This document shows, piece by piece, positions 23,229-33,247 of a stretch of DNA of 59,375 nucleotides. The notes under the pieces are model-generated. The model was given only the letters and a program-made list of their open reading frames with translations. It made no database searches and was not told where the DNA came from. The stretch is from NCBI GenBank assembly GCA_964458325.1, contig CAYWIM010000015.1:1-59375 (forward strand). Direction: 5' to 3'. This DNA comes from JAGMXM01 sp964458325. Lineage in GTDB: Bacteria; Verrucomicrobiota; Verrucomicrobiia; Limisphaerales; UBA1319. The translations under genes were made by a program, and so were the position numbers. Position 1 is the stretch's first letter; each line of letters begins with the position of its first letter.

Positions 23229-25874
23229 CTACTGAAAGCGGGCCGGTCCCAGCTCGATCGCCTGACCCCGGCGGGCCTCCAGATCGACCGTCCCCGAACC
23301 GTAGCGCACACGCAACGGACCGCCGGCCGCCGGCGCCAGGACCGCGCGCTCCAGCCTGCCCCCCTTCCACGCCAAGCTCACCTCGAATCCGCCGCGTGCC
23401 CGCAAGCCCCGAACCGATCCATCCCGCCATGCCCCCGGCAATGCCGGCAGCAAATGCACCAGCGGCTCGCCCCTCGCCCCCCGGATATGGCTCTGAACCA
23501 GCATCTCCGCCACGCCCGCGCATGCGCCGAAATTACCGTCGATCTGGAAGGGCGGATGCGCGTCGAACAGATTGGGATACAGCCCGCCCTGCCCTCGGAC
23601 GGCCCCGATCGGCTGCAACAGGTTCCTCAGGATCAGCAGCGCATGGTCCCCTTCGAGGAAACGCGCCCATAGGTTGGCTTTCCACCCCATGCTCCACCCC
23701 GTGGCGGCGTCCCCGCGATACAGCAGCGATTGCCGGGCCGCGCGGAACTGATCCGGCGCCGCCCACGTGATGTCCGCCCCCGGATACACCCCCCACAAAT
23801 GCGACACGTGGCGATGCTGGTTCTTGGGATCATCTTTGTCCTCGAGCCATTCCTGCAACTGACCATGCCTCCCGATCTGGTTGGGCGGCAACTGCCTTCC
23901 CATCGCCTCGAATCGCGCTGCATCCGCCGAGTCGATCCCCAGGATGCGCGCCGCCTCGACGCATGCCCCAAACAAGGAGCGGATGATCTGATGGTCCATC
24001 GTCGGCCCCATCACCAACCCGCCCTGCTCCGGAGAGTTTGACGGCCCGCTGATCCGGTGCCCCGTCAGCGGATCCTTGACCAGGAAATCGACAAAGAACC
24101 ATGCCGACTCCTTCATGACCGGATACGCCCGGCGCGCCAGGAATTCACGGTCACCCGTGAACAGGAAATGCTCCCACAAATGCAGGCTCAGCCACGCGCC
24201 GCCTGTGACCCAGATCCCATGGTTCGACGCGTTGATCGGGGCCGTGCCGCGCCACAGATCGAAGTTGTGATGCAGCACCCAGCCCCGGGCGCCATAATGG
24301 GCCCGGGCCGTTTCCCGCCCGGACTCCGCCAGATCCTCGATGGCATCGAACAGCGGCGCGTTGCACTCGAACAGGTTCGCCGGCCCCGCCGGCCAGTAGT
24401 TCATCTCGGTGTTGATGTTCACCGTCCATTTGCTGTCCCAAGGCGGGCGCATCTGGTCGTTCCACACACCCTGCAGATTGGCTGGTTGCCCGCCCGCCCG
24501 GCTCGAGCCGATCAACAGATAACGCCCATACTGGAACAGCAGCGCCGCAAGCTGAGGGTCGTCCCCCGCCGAATGCTCCCGAATCCGCCAATCGGTCGGA
24601 TTCTGCGCCGCAGCCGTCCGTCCCAGATCGAGATCGACGCGCTGGAACAGCGCCTGGTGATCCTCCTGATGAGATCGCCGAAGCTCGTCCCAGGACTTCC
24701 CTCGGACCGCCTCGAGCGATGCCCGGCACCGCGCGGCCGGATCGGCATCCAGCTCCTGGTAGTTCCGGAAATTCGAGGCGGCCGCCAGCTGGATCGTGAA
24801 CGCGTCCGCCCCAACGATCCTCAGGGCGTCAGATTCCGGGGCCAGGCGCCCTCCTTCGATCGCCACGCGGATTCGGCTTTCGAATCGAATCCCGCCGTCC
24901 TCGACCTGCCCACGCAGCACGAGGGTGTCTCCGCCCTCGACGCCGGCCGTCGCGTTCCGATGCGGGCTGCCCAGCCGCACCCGGCACTCGAGCTGGCCTG
25001 GAGCGCTCGACGCAACTCGGACCACGATGATCCCTTGCGGGTAGCTCGCAATGACTTCACGCCGCCAGGTGGTCTCACCGCGGCGATACTCCGTCGTGGC
25101 CATCCCCGCATCGAGATCGAGCCATCGTCGGTAATCCGCCGCCGGATCGTCGCCGGGGAACTCGAGCCACAGATCCCCGCAAGGCTGGTAGGCGCACTGC
25201 CGGAGCGGATCGCTCATGAACTGATTCATCGCCAGGTCCTCCGCCTCTTTCTGCCTGGCCCTGGCGGCGGCGATCAGCCGCGCCGCCTGGCGCTCGAGCG
25301 CGCGGCCCTGGTCGGGCTGGCCCTGGAGGTCGAGCCGGCGCGCCTGCTCCTGGAGCTCGAGCGCGTCGATCTCCCACTGGCGCCCCTCCTGCAATCGGCG
25401 CCGGATCTCGGGGAGAAACCGCGCCGCGCCTTCCCGGTGGTATGCGCGCGGACGCCCCGTCCAAACCGTCGCCTCGTTGAACTGAATCCGTTCGCGGCTG
25501 ACCCCCCCGAACACCATGGCCCCCATCCGGCCATTGCCCACGGGCAAGGCTTCGACCCATGCCTGAGCCGGCGCCTGGTACCACAAAACCCATTCGCCGG
25601 CAGGCCCGGATGCGGCGCCGCGAACTGCAACGCGCTCCGCCAGCGCAGCCTCCGCGGCTCCAGTCACACCCGCCCATCCCATCGCTGCCCCCGCCCAAAT
25701 CGCGGGCCATCCGATCGCCCGCCAAACCCTCGTCCTCCACGGACGGCCCCAGGGATGAAGCCCGCCCGCGCCATCCTCCAGGCCGTGTCCCCTGCCTGCC
25801 GCCGCGGCGCAGGCACGCCTGATCCGGCGTTTCAGGCCGATGACGCCTCTGATCGAAATGTTGGAGCAATTCAT
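23229..25874 (-). CDS. GH95 alpha-L-fucosidase
   Basis: From the ATG at 25874 this encodes 881 residues. It opens with a long, Arg-rich, partly hydrophobic leader (signal around 45-75). The GH95 architecture follows: an N-terminal beta-sandwich with WYQAPAQAWVEALPVGNGRMGAMVFGG, a helical linker with an unusually Gln/Arg-rich stretch at about 165-215, then an (alpha/alpha)6 barrel. Visible active-site regions are ANLQGVWN with NINTEMNYWP (Asn486, Asn488), QEWLED...HRHVSHLWG with the general-acid Glu, and DGNFGACAGVAEML with the conserved Asp. GH95 enzymes invert alpha-1,2-fucosyl or related galactosyl linkages. The start overlaps the glnE stop by an ATGA. Confidence 0.93.
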   Translation of the reverse strand: MNCSNISIRGVIGLKRRIRRACAAAAGRGHGLEDGAGGLHPWGRPWRTRVWRAIGWPAIWAGAAMGWAGVTGAAEAALAERVAVRGAASGPAGEWVLWYQAPAQAWVEALPVGNGRMGAMVFGGVSRERIQFNEATVWTGRPRAYHREGAARFLPEIRRRLQEGRQWEIDALELQEQARRLDLQGQPDQGRALERQAARLIAAARARQKEAEDLAMNQFMSDPLRQCAYQPCGDLWLEFPGDDPAADYRRWLDLDAGMATTEYRRGETTWRREVIASYPQGIIVVRVASSAPGQLECRVRLGSPHRNATAGVEGGDTLVLRGQVEDGGIRFESRIRVAIEGGRLAPESDALRIVGADAFTIQLAAASNFRNYQELDADPAARCRASLEAVRGKSWDELRRSHQEDHQALFQRVDLDLGRTAAAQNPTDWRIREHSAGDDPQLAALLFQYGRYLLIGSSRAGGQPANLQGVWNDQMRPPWDSKWTVNINTEMNYWPAGPANLFECNAPLFDAIEDLAESGRETARAHYGARGWVLHHNFDLWRGTAPINASNHGIWVTGGAWLSLHLWEHFLFTGDREFLARRAYPVMKESAWFFVDFLVKDPLTGHRISGPSNSPEQGGLVMGPTMDHQIIRSLFGACVEAARILGIDSADAARFEAMGRQLPPNQIGRHGQLQEWLEDKDDPKNQHRHVSHLWGVYPGADITWAAPDQFRAARQSLLYRGDAATGWSMGWKANLWARFLEGDHALLILRNLLQPIGAVRGQGGLYPNLFDAHPPFQIDGNFGACAGVAEMLVQSHIRGARGEPLVHLLPALPGAWRDGSVRGLRARGGFEVSLAWKGGRLERAVLAPAAGGPLRVRYGSGTVDLEARRGQAIELGPARFQ

Positions 25875-28825
25875 AATGCTAAGACTTTCTCGTAGACTTC
25901 CCGAATCGTTTGCCGGCATTCCCCCACGTATCGCATGAAAGGCTCCGTGTCCGAGAAGCCGCACCTCACGGCGACCCGATACAGCGGGGCCGGATCGTCG
26001 GGCAGCTCGTTTTCGCCCTCGTAGCTCCAGCGGCGCAATATGCCTTCGATGCGGCGCAAGCGCCGGTAATTCTCGATGAGGCGCTCCCCCTCCTCGCGCG
26101 GCAGGCGGTCTCGGTCGCGCGCCACCGCCAGCGCGCGCAGCGTGTTGGGCTCGTGCCAGCCGTTTTCCAGACAGAGGATCTGCGCGATGAACTCCACGTC
26201 CATCAACCCGCCCGCGCCGGTCTTCAAGGCGAGCGCCGCCTTGCCCGCCGGCACCCGCTCTTTCTCGATGCGGGCGCGCATGTCGGCGACGACCTTCTTC
26301 CAGTCGGGGTGGTAGGCGGCCAGCGGCTGGCTCGGCCGGCTGAAGTCCGTCAGACGATTCGCCATGTCCTGAAAGCGCCTTCCCACCTCGAGATCGCCGG
26401 CCACCGTCCGGCTCCGGGTCAGCGTCTGGATCTCCCAAAGCATCGCCCGGTTCCGATAATAATCTTCGTAGGCCTTCAGCGTGTTGACCAGCAACCCCTT
26501 CTCGCCATCCGGCCGCAGCCGGGCGTCCACCTTGAACGCGATTCCCAGCTCGGTCGGCGCCGACAACAGGTCGATGATCCGCGCCGCCGCCTTCCGCGCC
26601 CGCGCCAGGTTCCTGACGCGCGAGCCGGCCACGAACAGGACGTCCAGATCCGAGCCGTAGGTCAGCTCGCCACCCCCCAGCTTGCCGAGCCCGATGATGG
26701 CCAGGGGCGGCCGATCGAGGCGGTCTTCCCGCATCGCCACCTCGAGCGCATACTGAAGACATGCATCCGCCAGCGCCGTCAGCTCGCTCAAGTTGTGCTC
26801 GAAATCGGCTAGTCCGAGGATGTCCCGCAATCCCAGCCGCATGACTTCGGCCTGATGATACCGGCGAATCCAGAGATGCTGGTCGGGATCCTCGAGGCCG
26901 TGCCGGAGATCGTGCAGGGTCTCCTCGATGCTCTTCGGCCAGCGCAGCCGGCCGCTCTCCTCGAGCTCGTCCACCAGATCCGGCACCCGGATCGCCAGCT
27001 CGGCCAGGAACTCTGACCGGTCAAACAGCCGCAGCAAAAGCTCGAACAGCGCCGGCTTGCCCGCCCACAGATCGAAGAGCGTCGCCCGCGCCCCGTAAGC
27101 CGCAATGAACGAATCCAGCCGCGCCAGCACCCGGTCCGGATCCGACAGCACTGGCTTGTCGAGCCGATCCCCTGCCGGGGCATCGCGTCGCGGACACAGC
27201 CCCAGCAGGCGCGGGATCAGCTCCAAACCGAGCTCCGCCGTCCGCGCCGACACATGCCCATACCCGGGCCCATGGACCAGCGACTCGAGCAGGCGCACCG
27301 CCTTCTCCGGATCCCGAAATCGGTGGATCTCCAAAATGCGTCTCCATTCCGCCTCGGCGCCCTGGATCTGCGCCGGCAAACCCGCCCCGCCGGCTGGCGC
27401 TTCGGACCGGACCAGCCGATCGAAGCTGCGGCGCACCCGGCGCGCGTGCTGCTGCCAGGCAGCCTCGAATCCCCCGATATCCCCAAAACCCATCAATGCC
27501 GCCAGCCGCCGTCGAGCCTCCTCCTCGATGGGCACGGTATGGGTCTGGCGATGCGCCTCCATCTGCAGCCGATGCTCGACGTTGCGCAAGAACCGATACG
27601 CATCCGCCAGCGCCATGGCTTCCTCCCCGTCGAGCAGGCGATACTCGGCCAGCTTCTCGAGCGCGCCCAGGGTCTGGCGGTTCTGCAGAAAAGGCTGCCG
27701 GCCCGCATGGAGCAGCTGGAGCGTCTGCACCAGAAACTCGATCTCCCGAATCCCCCCCCGCCCCAGCTTGACGTTCCGTTCGAGCTCGCCCGCCTTTACC
27801 ACTTCCGTCTCGATCCGGCGCTTGACCGCCGCCACCTCCCGGAGAACGCGCTCGCTCGGGGACCGCGGATGCCGGAACGGCTGGACCATTTCGAGAAATT
27901 CGCCCGCCAGCGCCGGATCGCCCGCCACCCCCCGCGCCTTCATCAACATCATCCGCTCCCAGGTCTGCCCCCACTGCGCGTAGTAATCCTCGTAGCTCGA
28001 CAGCGATCGCGCCAGCGGCCCGGCCGCCCCCTCCGGCCGCAGCCGCAAGTCGATCCGATACAGCATCCCCGACGGCGTCATCCGGCCGACCTCCGCGACG
28101 AAAGCCTCGCCCAGCCGCGTGAAATAGATGTGGTTGCTCAGGCTCGGACGGCCGCTTGCGCATCCCCTCGGCGCCTCCCGGAACACGGATCCCTCGTCGC
28201 TATACACGAAAATCAAGTCGACATCGGAGCTGTAGTTGAGCTCCTGCCCCCCGAGCTTGCCCAACCCGATGACGGCGAACCGTGTCGGCTCCCACCGACC
28301 GTCGGCGTCCTGGTGCCATGGGGATCCCCAGCGCGACTCCAGCGGCCGGCGCGTCAGATCCAGCAACCCCTCCAGCACCGCGTCCGCCAGATGCGACAGC
28401 TCCAGGGTCAGGCTCTCCACATCGCCGAATCCGCTCAAATCCCGGGCGGCGATCCGCATCATTTCTTGCTGCTGGAACTCTCGAAGCCGATCGAGCCGGC
28501 CGGCATCGTCCAGCCCCTCCGAGATCGAATCCAGAATCGCGCGGACCGGCCGGACATAGCTCCCCTTGGACCGCATCCGCCGCAAGCCATCGAGATCGGC
28601 AAAGATGGCCGCCACCCACTCCGGCCGCCCTGCCAAGCGTTCCCCTTGAGCCTGGGACCCGCTCAGCAGGGCTGCCACCGCAGTCGCCTGCTCGGGGGTC
28701 GCCTCCGCCAGAAACGCCGCGGCGCCTGTCTCCCCCAACGCCCTCAGGAAGGACGCCGCCCGCTCCGGGTCGGCGCACCGATCGACGGCTTCGCGCCAGA
28801 CCTTCCGCGCCATCCATTGGATCAT
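25871..28825 (-). CDS. glnE: Glutamine synthetase adenylyltransferase/adenylyl-removing enzyme
   Basis: A 984-residue protein with two nucleotidyltransferase domains. Each opens with the GlnE signature: GLGKLGGQELNYSSDVDLIF at 187-206 and GLGKLGGGELTYGSDLDVLF near 690. The two aspartates in DVDL and DLDV are the metal ligands. One domain adenylylates and the other deadenylylates glutamine synthetase, in response to PII and glutamine. Length matches E. coli GlnE (946). No glnA or glnB is in this window. The stop overlaps the start of a GH95 gene by an ATGA, an odd pairing of nitrogen control with a glycosidase. ATG at 28813 is an alternative start. Confidence 0.97.
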   Translation of the reverse strand: MIQWMARKVWREAVDRCADPERAASFLRALGETGAAAFLAEATPEQATAVAALLSGSQAQGERLAGRPEWVAAIFADLDGLRRMRSKGSYVRPVRAILDSISEGLDDAGRLDRLREFQQQEMMRIAARDLSGFGDVESLTLELSHLADAVLEGLLDLTRRPLESRWGSPWHQDADGRWEPTRFAVIGLGKLGGQELNYSSDVDLIFVYSDEGSVFREAPRGCASGRPSLSNHIYFTRLGEAFVAEVGRMTPSGMLYRIDLRLRPEGAAGPLARSLSSYEDYYAQWGQTWERMMLMKARGVAGDPALAGEFLEMVQPFRHPRSPSERVLREVAAVKRRIETEVVKAGELERNVKLGRGGIREIEFLVQTLQLLHAGRQPFLQNRQTLGALEKLAEYRLLDGEEAMALADAYRFLRNVEHRLQMEAHRQTHTVPIEEEARRRLAALMGFGDIGGFEAAWQQHARRVRRSFDRLVRSEAPAGGAGLPAQIQGAEAEWRRILEIHRFRDPEKAVRLLESLVHGPGYGHVSARTAELGLELIPRLLGLCPRRDAPAGDRLDKPVLSDPDRVLARLDSFIAAYGARATLFDLWAGKPALFELLLRLFDRSEFLAELAIRVPDLVDELEESGRLRWPKSIEETLHDLRHGLEDPDQHLWIRRYHQAEVMRLGLRDILGLADFEHNLSELTALADACLQYALEVAMREDRLDRPPLAIIGLGKLGGGELTYGSDLDVLFVAGSRVRNLARARKAAARIIDLLSAPTELGIAFKVDARLRPDGEKGLLVNTLKAYEDYYRNRAMLWEIQTLTRSRTVAGDLEVGRRFQDMANRLTDFSRPSQPLAAYHPDWKKVVADMRARIEKERVPAGKAALALKTGAGGLMDVEFIAQILCLENGWHEPNTLRALAVARDRDRLPREEGERLIENYRRLRRIEGILRRWSYEGENELPDDPAPLYRVAVRCGFSDTEPFMRYVGECRQTIREVYEKVLAL

Positions 28826-28877
28826 ACCGGAATCATCTCCGTCCGGTGGCGCCCGCCCTCGGGACTCGCGGCCCCGA

Positions 28878-29411
28878 TCAGCTCTTCACGCGGTCCACGC
28901 TCTTGGCGACAAATTGCCGAAACTGGTCGATGTTGTCCGGAGTGAACTCGCGCTCGATGGTCAGCGTGGCGCCCGTCACCCGGATCTTGACGGACTTGGC
29001 GTTGGCGATCTTCCGCAGGTCGGCAGTCGTGCAGCGGTAAATCGCGGTCTCCATCACCTGCTCGTTCTTCCCCACCTCGCGCATCCCGTCGCTGCCCAAA
29101 CCGCTGAACACCATCTCCTGCCCATCGGCGATCACGGTCAGGGTCCGGCCGAAATCGATGTTCAGCCACACCGCCGGGGATTCATAATGCACCTCGAGAT
29201 AATACTGGGCATCCCCGCTGAGCTCCGCCAATCGCGTGGCGTTCAACCAGACGTTGGCATCTCCTGGCTGCGGGCTTGGCAGCAGGTTGTCCGTGATCAG
29301 TTCCGCGGTTTCGCCCGTCGCATTGTCGCGCAAGGTCAGCACTTCCGGCGTCGTCGCACAGCCGCATAGCCACAAAGCCAATCCCATCCCGCACCAGAGC
29401 TTTCCATTCAC
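28878..29411 (-). CDS. Small lipoprotein of unknown function
   Basis: A 177-residue exported protein. I chose the GTG at 29411 because AAGGA precedes it by about 9 bases and the product opens directly with a lipoprotein signal (MGLALWLCGC, then ATTP). The mature part is beta-rich with no family I recognise. It contains ITDNLLPSPQPGDANVWLNA, ESPAVWLNIDFGRTLTVIAD and EREFTPDNIDQFRQFV. The last segment suggests an amphipathic C-terminal helix. The gap to glnE is about 50 bp. Upstream in-frame sequence to 29585 overlaps trpC and is unlikely to be translated. Confidence 0.7.
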   Translation of the reverse strand: MNGKLWCGMGLALWLCGCATTPEVLTLRDNATGETAELITDNLLPSPQPGDANVWLNATRLAELSGDAQYYLEVHYESPAVWLNIDFGRTLTVIADGQEMVFSGLGSDGMREVGKNEQVMETAIYRCTTADLRKIANAKSVKIRVTGATLTIEREFTPDNIDQFRQFVAKSVDRVKS

Positions 29412-29541
29412 GTTCGCGTCCTTTCGGTTGATGCCACCGCAAGCATGGTCGTTGCCCGGCCCGGGAACCGCGGAGCGCTTCACCGTCGGATTCGGGCTCG
29501 TCTCGAAAAAAACTACCAGAGGCGCAATCGTTTGCCACCCC

Positions 29542-30357
29542 TTATTTTGCCGTGCGATCGCCGAGCAGAACTTCCACTGCGCCACGGATGTCCGCCGCGC
29601 GCATCAGCGATTCCCCCACCAGGATCGCGTCCGCACCCCCGCGCGCCGCTCGCTGGACGTCCCCACGGCTCCGGATCCCGCTTTCCGCCACCAGCAAGAC
29701 TCCCTCGCCCCCCCGCTCCGCCCGCAGCCGCTGGCCCAGCCGAACGGTTGTCTCCAGATCCACCCGAAACGTCCGCAAATCCCGGTTGTTGACCCCGATG
29801 ATCTTCGCTCCAGCCGCCCGCGCCCGCCCCAGCTCATCCTCGTCGTGCACCTCGACCAGCGCCGCCAGCCCTCCGGCCGCCGCCAGCTCCAGCAGGCGCC
29901 GCAGCTCGGCGTCCTCCAGGATCGCCGCAATCAGCAACACCGCGTCCGCGCCCCACTCGACCGCCTCGAGCACCTGCCGCGCATCCAGCACAAAATCCTT
30001 CCGCAGCAGTGGCGCATCCACCGCCGCGCGAATCGCCCGCAGATGCTCGGGCGATCCCTGGAAAAATTTCTCGTCCGTCAGGACCGAGATGGCGTCCGCG
30101 CCCGCCGCCGCATACTCGCAGGCGATACCCACCGGATCGAAATCCGGCCGGATCACCCCGGCCGACGGCGATGCCTTCTTGACCTCGGCGATCAGCGCCA
30201 TCCCGCGCCTGGCCCCGGCTCGCAGCGCGCCCGCGAAATCGCGGCTGGCGCCCCGGTCACGCCGGGCTGCCCGCAACCGCTCGGCAGTCACCTCGGCCCG
30301 AGGCATGCGCCCGAGCTCGGCGCGCTTCTCCGCGACAATCGTATCGAGAATATGCAT
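29542..30357 (-). CDS. trpC: Indole-3-glycerol phosphate synthase
   Basis: A 271-residue TIM-barrel enzyme of tryptophan synthesis, converting CdRP to indole-3-glycerol phosphate. Starting at the ATG at 30357, MHILDTIVAEKRAEL is typical. Catalytic Lys60 lies in LIAEVKKASPSAGVI and Lys120 in PLLRKDFVLD. Further family elements are IIGVNNRDLRTF and AESGIRSRGDV near the end, plus GADAILVGESLM. It is the single-function form, not fused to TrpF. No other trp gene is nearby, so the pathway is dispersed here. Confidence 0.96.
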   Translation of the reverse strand: MHILDTIVAEKRAELGRMPRAEVTAERLRAARRDRGASRDFAGALRAGARRGMALIAEVKKASPSAGVIRPDFDPVGIACEYAAAGADAISVLTDEKFFQGSPEHLRAIRAAVDAPLLRKDFVLDARQVLEAVEWGADAVLLIAAILEDAELRRLLELAAAGGLAALVEVHDEDELGRARAAGAKIIGVNNRDLRTFRVDLETTVRLGQRLRAERGGEGVLLVAESGIRSRGDVQRAARGGADAILVGESLMRAADIRGAVEVLLGDRTAK

Positions 30358-30408
30358 CGCGATCCTATCCGCAGGCGGCGATCCCAACAGACCATGCTCC
30401 GGTTCTCA

Positions 30409-33105
30409 TCATGACGCTGGCTCGATCTCGATCGTGGGCTGGCCGGAGAGCTTCAGGACCAACCTTCCTTCCTCCGCCTGATGCAGATGGGGTTCCACCA
30501 GAGGCGTGGGCTGGCCGTCGATCTTCAGCCGCAGCGGGCCAGTCAAGCCATTCACGAGAACATAATAGGGTTCTTTGGCCCAGGCGCGAACAGCGAATTT
30601 CAAATGCCTTGAATCGGCGGTATCCACCTGGATCGCGCCCGGCGCGTGAACGATGATCCGGTCCCGGCCCGTGCGCCAGACGCGGCAGTCATAGATCGGC
30701 CCTCGGCCGAACAGGTTCACGGCGTTGGCCTGCACGGTGCCCGGATTGATGGGAGGCTCGTTCCGATCGAGCGTAAGGACCTCCCATCCGTCGGGCAGCA
30801 GCCCCTGACGGTCCTTGTCATCCAGCGGCCAGGAATAGCGAATGCCGGTCGCCGTAATGCCGTCGGCAATCTGTTTCCACGGCCCCGATGGATCGCAGGG
30901 AACGAGCCGGTACAGGGCATCGGCGTATACGAGCCCGCACCATTGCACCGGCCGGCCAATCCACACCGGCGACTTCCATGCCGTCGCCCCAAAGACGGTC
31001 ACGCACCCGTACGGCAGATCGGTCGTGCCGACTGGCGGAACCAGATACAGAAACGGAAGGCCCGTCCACGCCCAGTAGATGGCTTCCTCGAGCCATTCCC
31101 GTTGCCTGGTGAGCTGGTAGCCCATCGTGAACGCGCGGACCAGGTGCGCCGATGCCATGATATCCGGCGTGTGCAGCGGCACCTCCCATGTCTGGGCGCC
31201 CCGCGGCACGCCGTTCGCATACGCACGCCGAACCTGGCTCAGCTTGCCCAGCGCATCGTCGATCAGCGCCGGGTCGCCGGCAAACATCGCCGCGTCCAAG
31301 GCCGTCATCAAGACCTGCGCGGTCAGGCCGTTGGCGTGGTCCGCAAAGTGCGTCCGGCCGTAGTCGGGCCCATCGGGCAGAGCCTTGTATGGGATCGTGC
31401 CGTCGGGACGGAACCGCTCGAGCAACCCCCGAGCGTGACGGCGATGATGCTCGACCGCCTCAGCCACACCCCCGAAAACCAGCGATTGGACAGGATACCT
31501 CACATGTCCAACCAGCGCGCTCTCGAACTGCCCGGGCGGGACCGCCGACAGCGCGCCCCTCGAGACCTCGGCCAGCCGCTCGCCCAGCGCCGGATCCGAC
31601 GAATGCGCACCCAGCCAGCGAAGATACAGCGCCGCATCCGCCGAGGGACCCGCCGGGAAACGATCCCCGAACACCGCATGCCGAAAGAGATTGGTCGCGC
31701 GAATCTTCGAGTCCAGCCAGCCATGCGCGGCAAGGCCGACGTATTCGTCGAAGGAGCATCCGCTCGGCGGCATGGCAGGCAGGCCGCGCCAGCTCACATA
31801 CTGCTGGATGGCCGGGACCACGCTGGCGCCCGTGCCGCCCACGATCTGCCCCCGAAACGCCAGCTTCCGGCCCGCCCGCAATGTCTCGGTCCGGATGGGC
31901 ATCAAGTCGCCCTCGCGGCGGTTGAAGCCGTCGCAGCCGGGAAACAGCACGCCCATGAGGTGGCCTCCCGTGCCGAGCGACCGGTCCGGAGAATCGAACA
32001 GCACGCTGAACCGCGCTTCGTGCTCCCAAACGAGCCCGATATACCGTCCGTCCTTCTGCATCGCCATGAGGGGGAAGGTGAGCTTGTGGCTGGCGGGAAC
32101 GCGGCGGTTGGATTCCGGCCCGATCAAGTCCGCTTCGCTGCTGCTGAGCTCGTTCTCGAGATACTCGAGCCCGGGCAGCAGCGCCTGGCCCTTGTCGGTC
32201 GAGCCTTCGAAAGCCGCCATCAGCATCAGGGGCAGGAAGGCCACCTCGCGGTCCTGGCTCGTTTCCACGATCACCTCGACATCGATGACGCCCGGCCTGG
32301 CGCCCGCGCAATAGGCCCGCGATACCCGCCACACCGCGCCGTCCGGATCGCGCAACGTGGATTGGCTCTCGACCCCGCGCGGGTTCTTCTGGACACGAGC
32401 GGGCGCGCCGGCCTCGAGCCAGCGCATCTGGCCATCGAGCGCGTAGCCGATCAACGGGCGCGTATGGCTCGATGCCACCCGCTCTCCATCCACCGCCAGG
32501 CTCCATCCCCGCTCCCCGACCAGGAAATCCACAGGCCCGGAGCCGATCCGGACCCCGCCCGCGAGATCGCCGGGCTCATGCGGCAGCCATCGCGGCGCCG
32601 CCAGGGCAGCCGCCGGATCGAGACGCAACAAGGCGATGACCGTGCGGCCCGATTCGCCCGGCGGATCGATCCGCAGGCGATACCCCGGCCCCAGCGGCGG
32701 CAGCATTGACCGCACATCGATCCACTCGCCCGCCTTGACCGAAAACCGCACCGAATTCTCCTCGCGCGCGGCATCGCGGAAATAGAAGACCTGGCCGCTG
32801 CCGCCCGTTTCGGACTTGATGCGCATGGCCAGCCGGAGCGGCACGCCGGCCGGATAATCCCGTGCCGGGCCATGAATGTAAGGGTCGTTTCCGTGGCTCG
32901 AGATCTCCAGCCCCTCCGCCGTCGAGCGCAGCGCGGCAACGTCATGCGCCGGATCCCACTCCGAGCAAGCTGCCGCCCGGGTGAAATCGAACGCCACCGC
33001 CGCATCCCGAGTGAACGGCTTCGCGAGGTCGTCCGCTCCGATGGCCCCGGGGCCCAATCCCCACAGGCTCAGGAACAAAACTAGAATCCGCTTCAAACGT
33101 TCCAT
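30409..33105 (-). CDS. Large secreted protein of unknown family
   Basis: An 898-residue exported protein with a signal peptide (RILVLFLSLWGLGPGAIGAD). The first half (about 30-430) is beta-rich, with jelly-roll-like runs such as AGVPLRLAMRIKSETGGSGQ and VIALLRLDPAAAL. The second half (about 430-760) is helical, with aromatic-rich helices such as EEAIYWAWTGLPFLYLVPP, and resembles the (alpha/alpha) barrel of polysaccharide-active enzymes. The end is beta-rich again. I cannot assign a named family or catalytic residues. Given the neighbourhood, a polysaccharide lyase or hydrolase is a reasonable guess only. It is divergent from the PEP-CTERM gene. Confidence 0.75.
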   Translation of the reverse strand: MERLKRILVLFLSLWGLGPGAIGADDLAKPFTRDAAVAFDFTRAAACSEWDPAHDVAALRSTAEGLEISSHGNDPYIHGPARDYPAGVPLRLAMRIKSETGGSGQVFYFRDAAREENSVRFSVKAGEWIDVRSMLPPLGPGYRLRIDPPGESGRTVIALLRLDPAAALAAPRWLPHEPGDLAGGVRIGSGPVDFLVGERGWSLAVDGERVASSHTRPLIGYALDGQMRWLEAGAPARVQKNPRGVESQSTLRDPDGAVWRVSRAYCAGARPGVIDVEVIVETSQDREVAFLPLMLMAAFEGSTDKGQALLPGLEYLENELSSSEADLIGPESNRRVPASHKLTFPLMAMQKDGRYIGLVWEHEARFSVLFDSPDRSLGTGGHLMGVLFPGCDGFNRREGDLMPIRTETLRAGRKLAFRGQIVGGTGASVVPAIQQYVSWRGLPAMPPSGCSFDEYVGLAAHGWLDSKIRATNLFRHAVFGDRFPAGPSADAALYLRWLGAHSSDPALGERLAEVSRGALSAVPPGQFESALVGHVRYPVQSLVFGGVAEAVEHHRRHARGLLERFRPDGTIPYKALPDGPDYGRTHFADHANGLTAQVLMTALDAAMFAGDPALIDDALGKLSQVRRAYANGVPRGAQTWEVPLHTPDIMASAHLVRAFTMGYQLTRQREWLEEAIYWAWTGLPFLYLVPPVGTTDLPYGCVTVFGATAWKSPVWIGRPVQWCGLVYADALYRLVPCDPSGPWKQIADGITATGIRYSWPLDDKDRQGLLPDGWEVLTLDRNEPPINPGTVQANAVNLFGRGPIYDCRVWRTGRDRIIVHAPGAIQVDTADSRHLKFAVRAWAKEPYYVLVNGLTGPLRLKIDGQPTPLVEPHLHQAEEGRLVLKLSGQPTIEIEPAS

Positions 33106-33141
33106 AATCGATTGCGCACAAAGCCGGCCCCTCGTTCAGAC

Positions 33142-33174
33142 TTGACACCGCCGCCCGTCCTGTTGACATATTAC
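33142..33174 (+). promoter_or_regulatory. Candidate sigma70-type promoter for the PEP-CTERM gene
   Basis: TTGACA at 33142-33147 is a consensus -35 box. An AT-rich CATATTAC lies at 33167-33174, about 19 bp downstream, as a weak -10 candidate. A second TTGACA sits at 33163-33168. The start at 33248 is about 75 bp further on. This AT-rich patch stands out from its GC-rich surroundings. Confidence 0.3.
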
Positions 33175-33247
33175 TATTAGCTAGCAGGGGTTCTGGATCA
33201 AGTCGACGACCAGAGCCAATACTTAACATCGGAACAGACGGGGATCG

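Noticed and set aside
30646..32709. 687-codon plus-strand frame
   Set aside because: Antisense to the large secreted protein, which has a clear signal peptide and protein-like composition.
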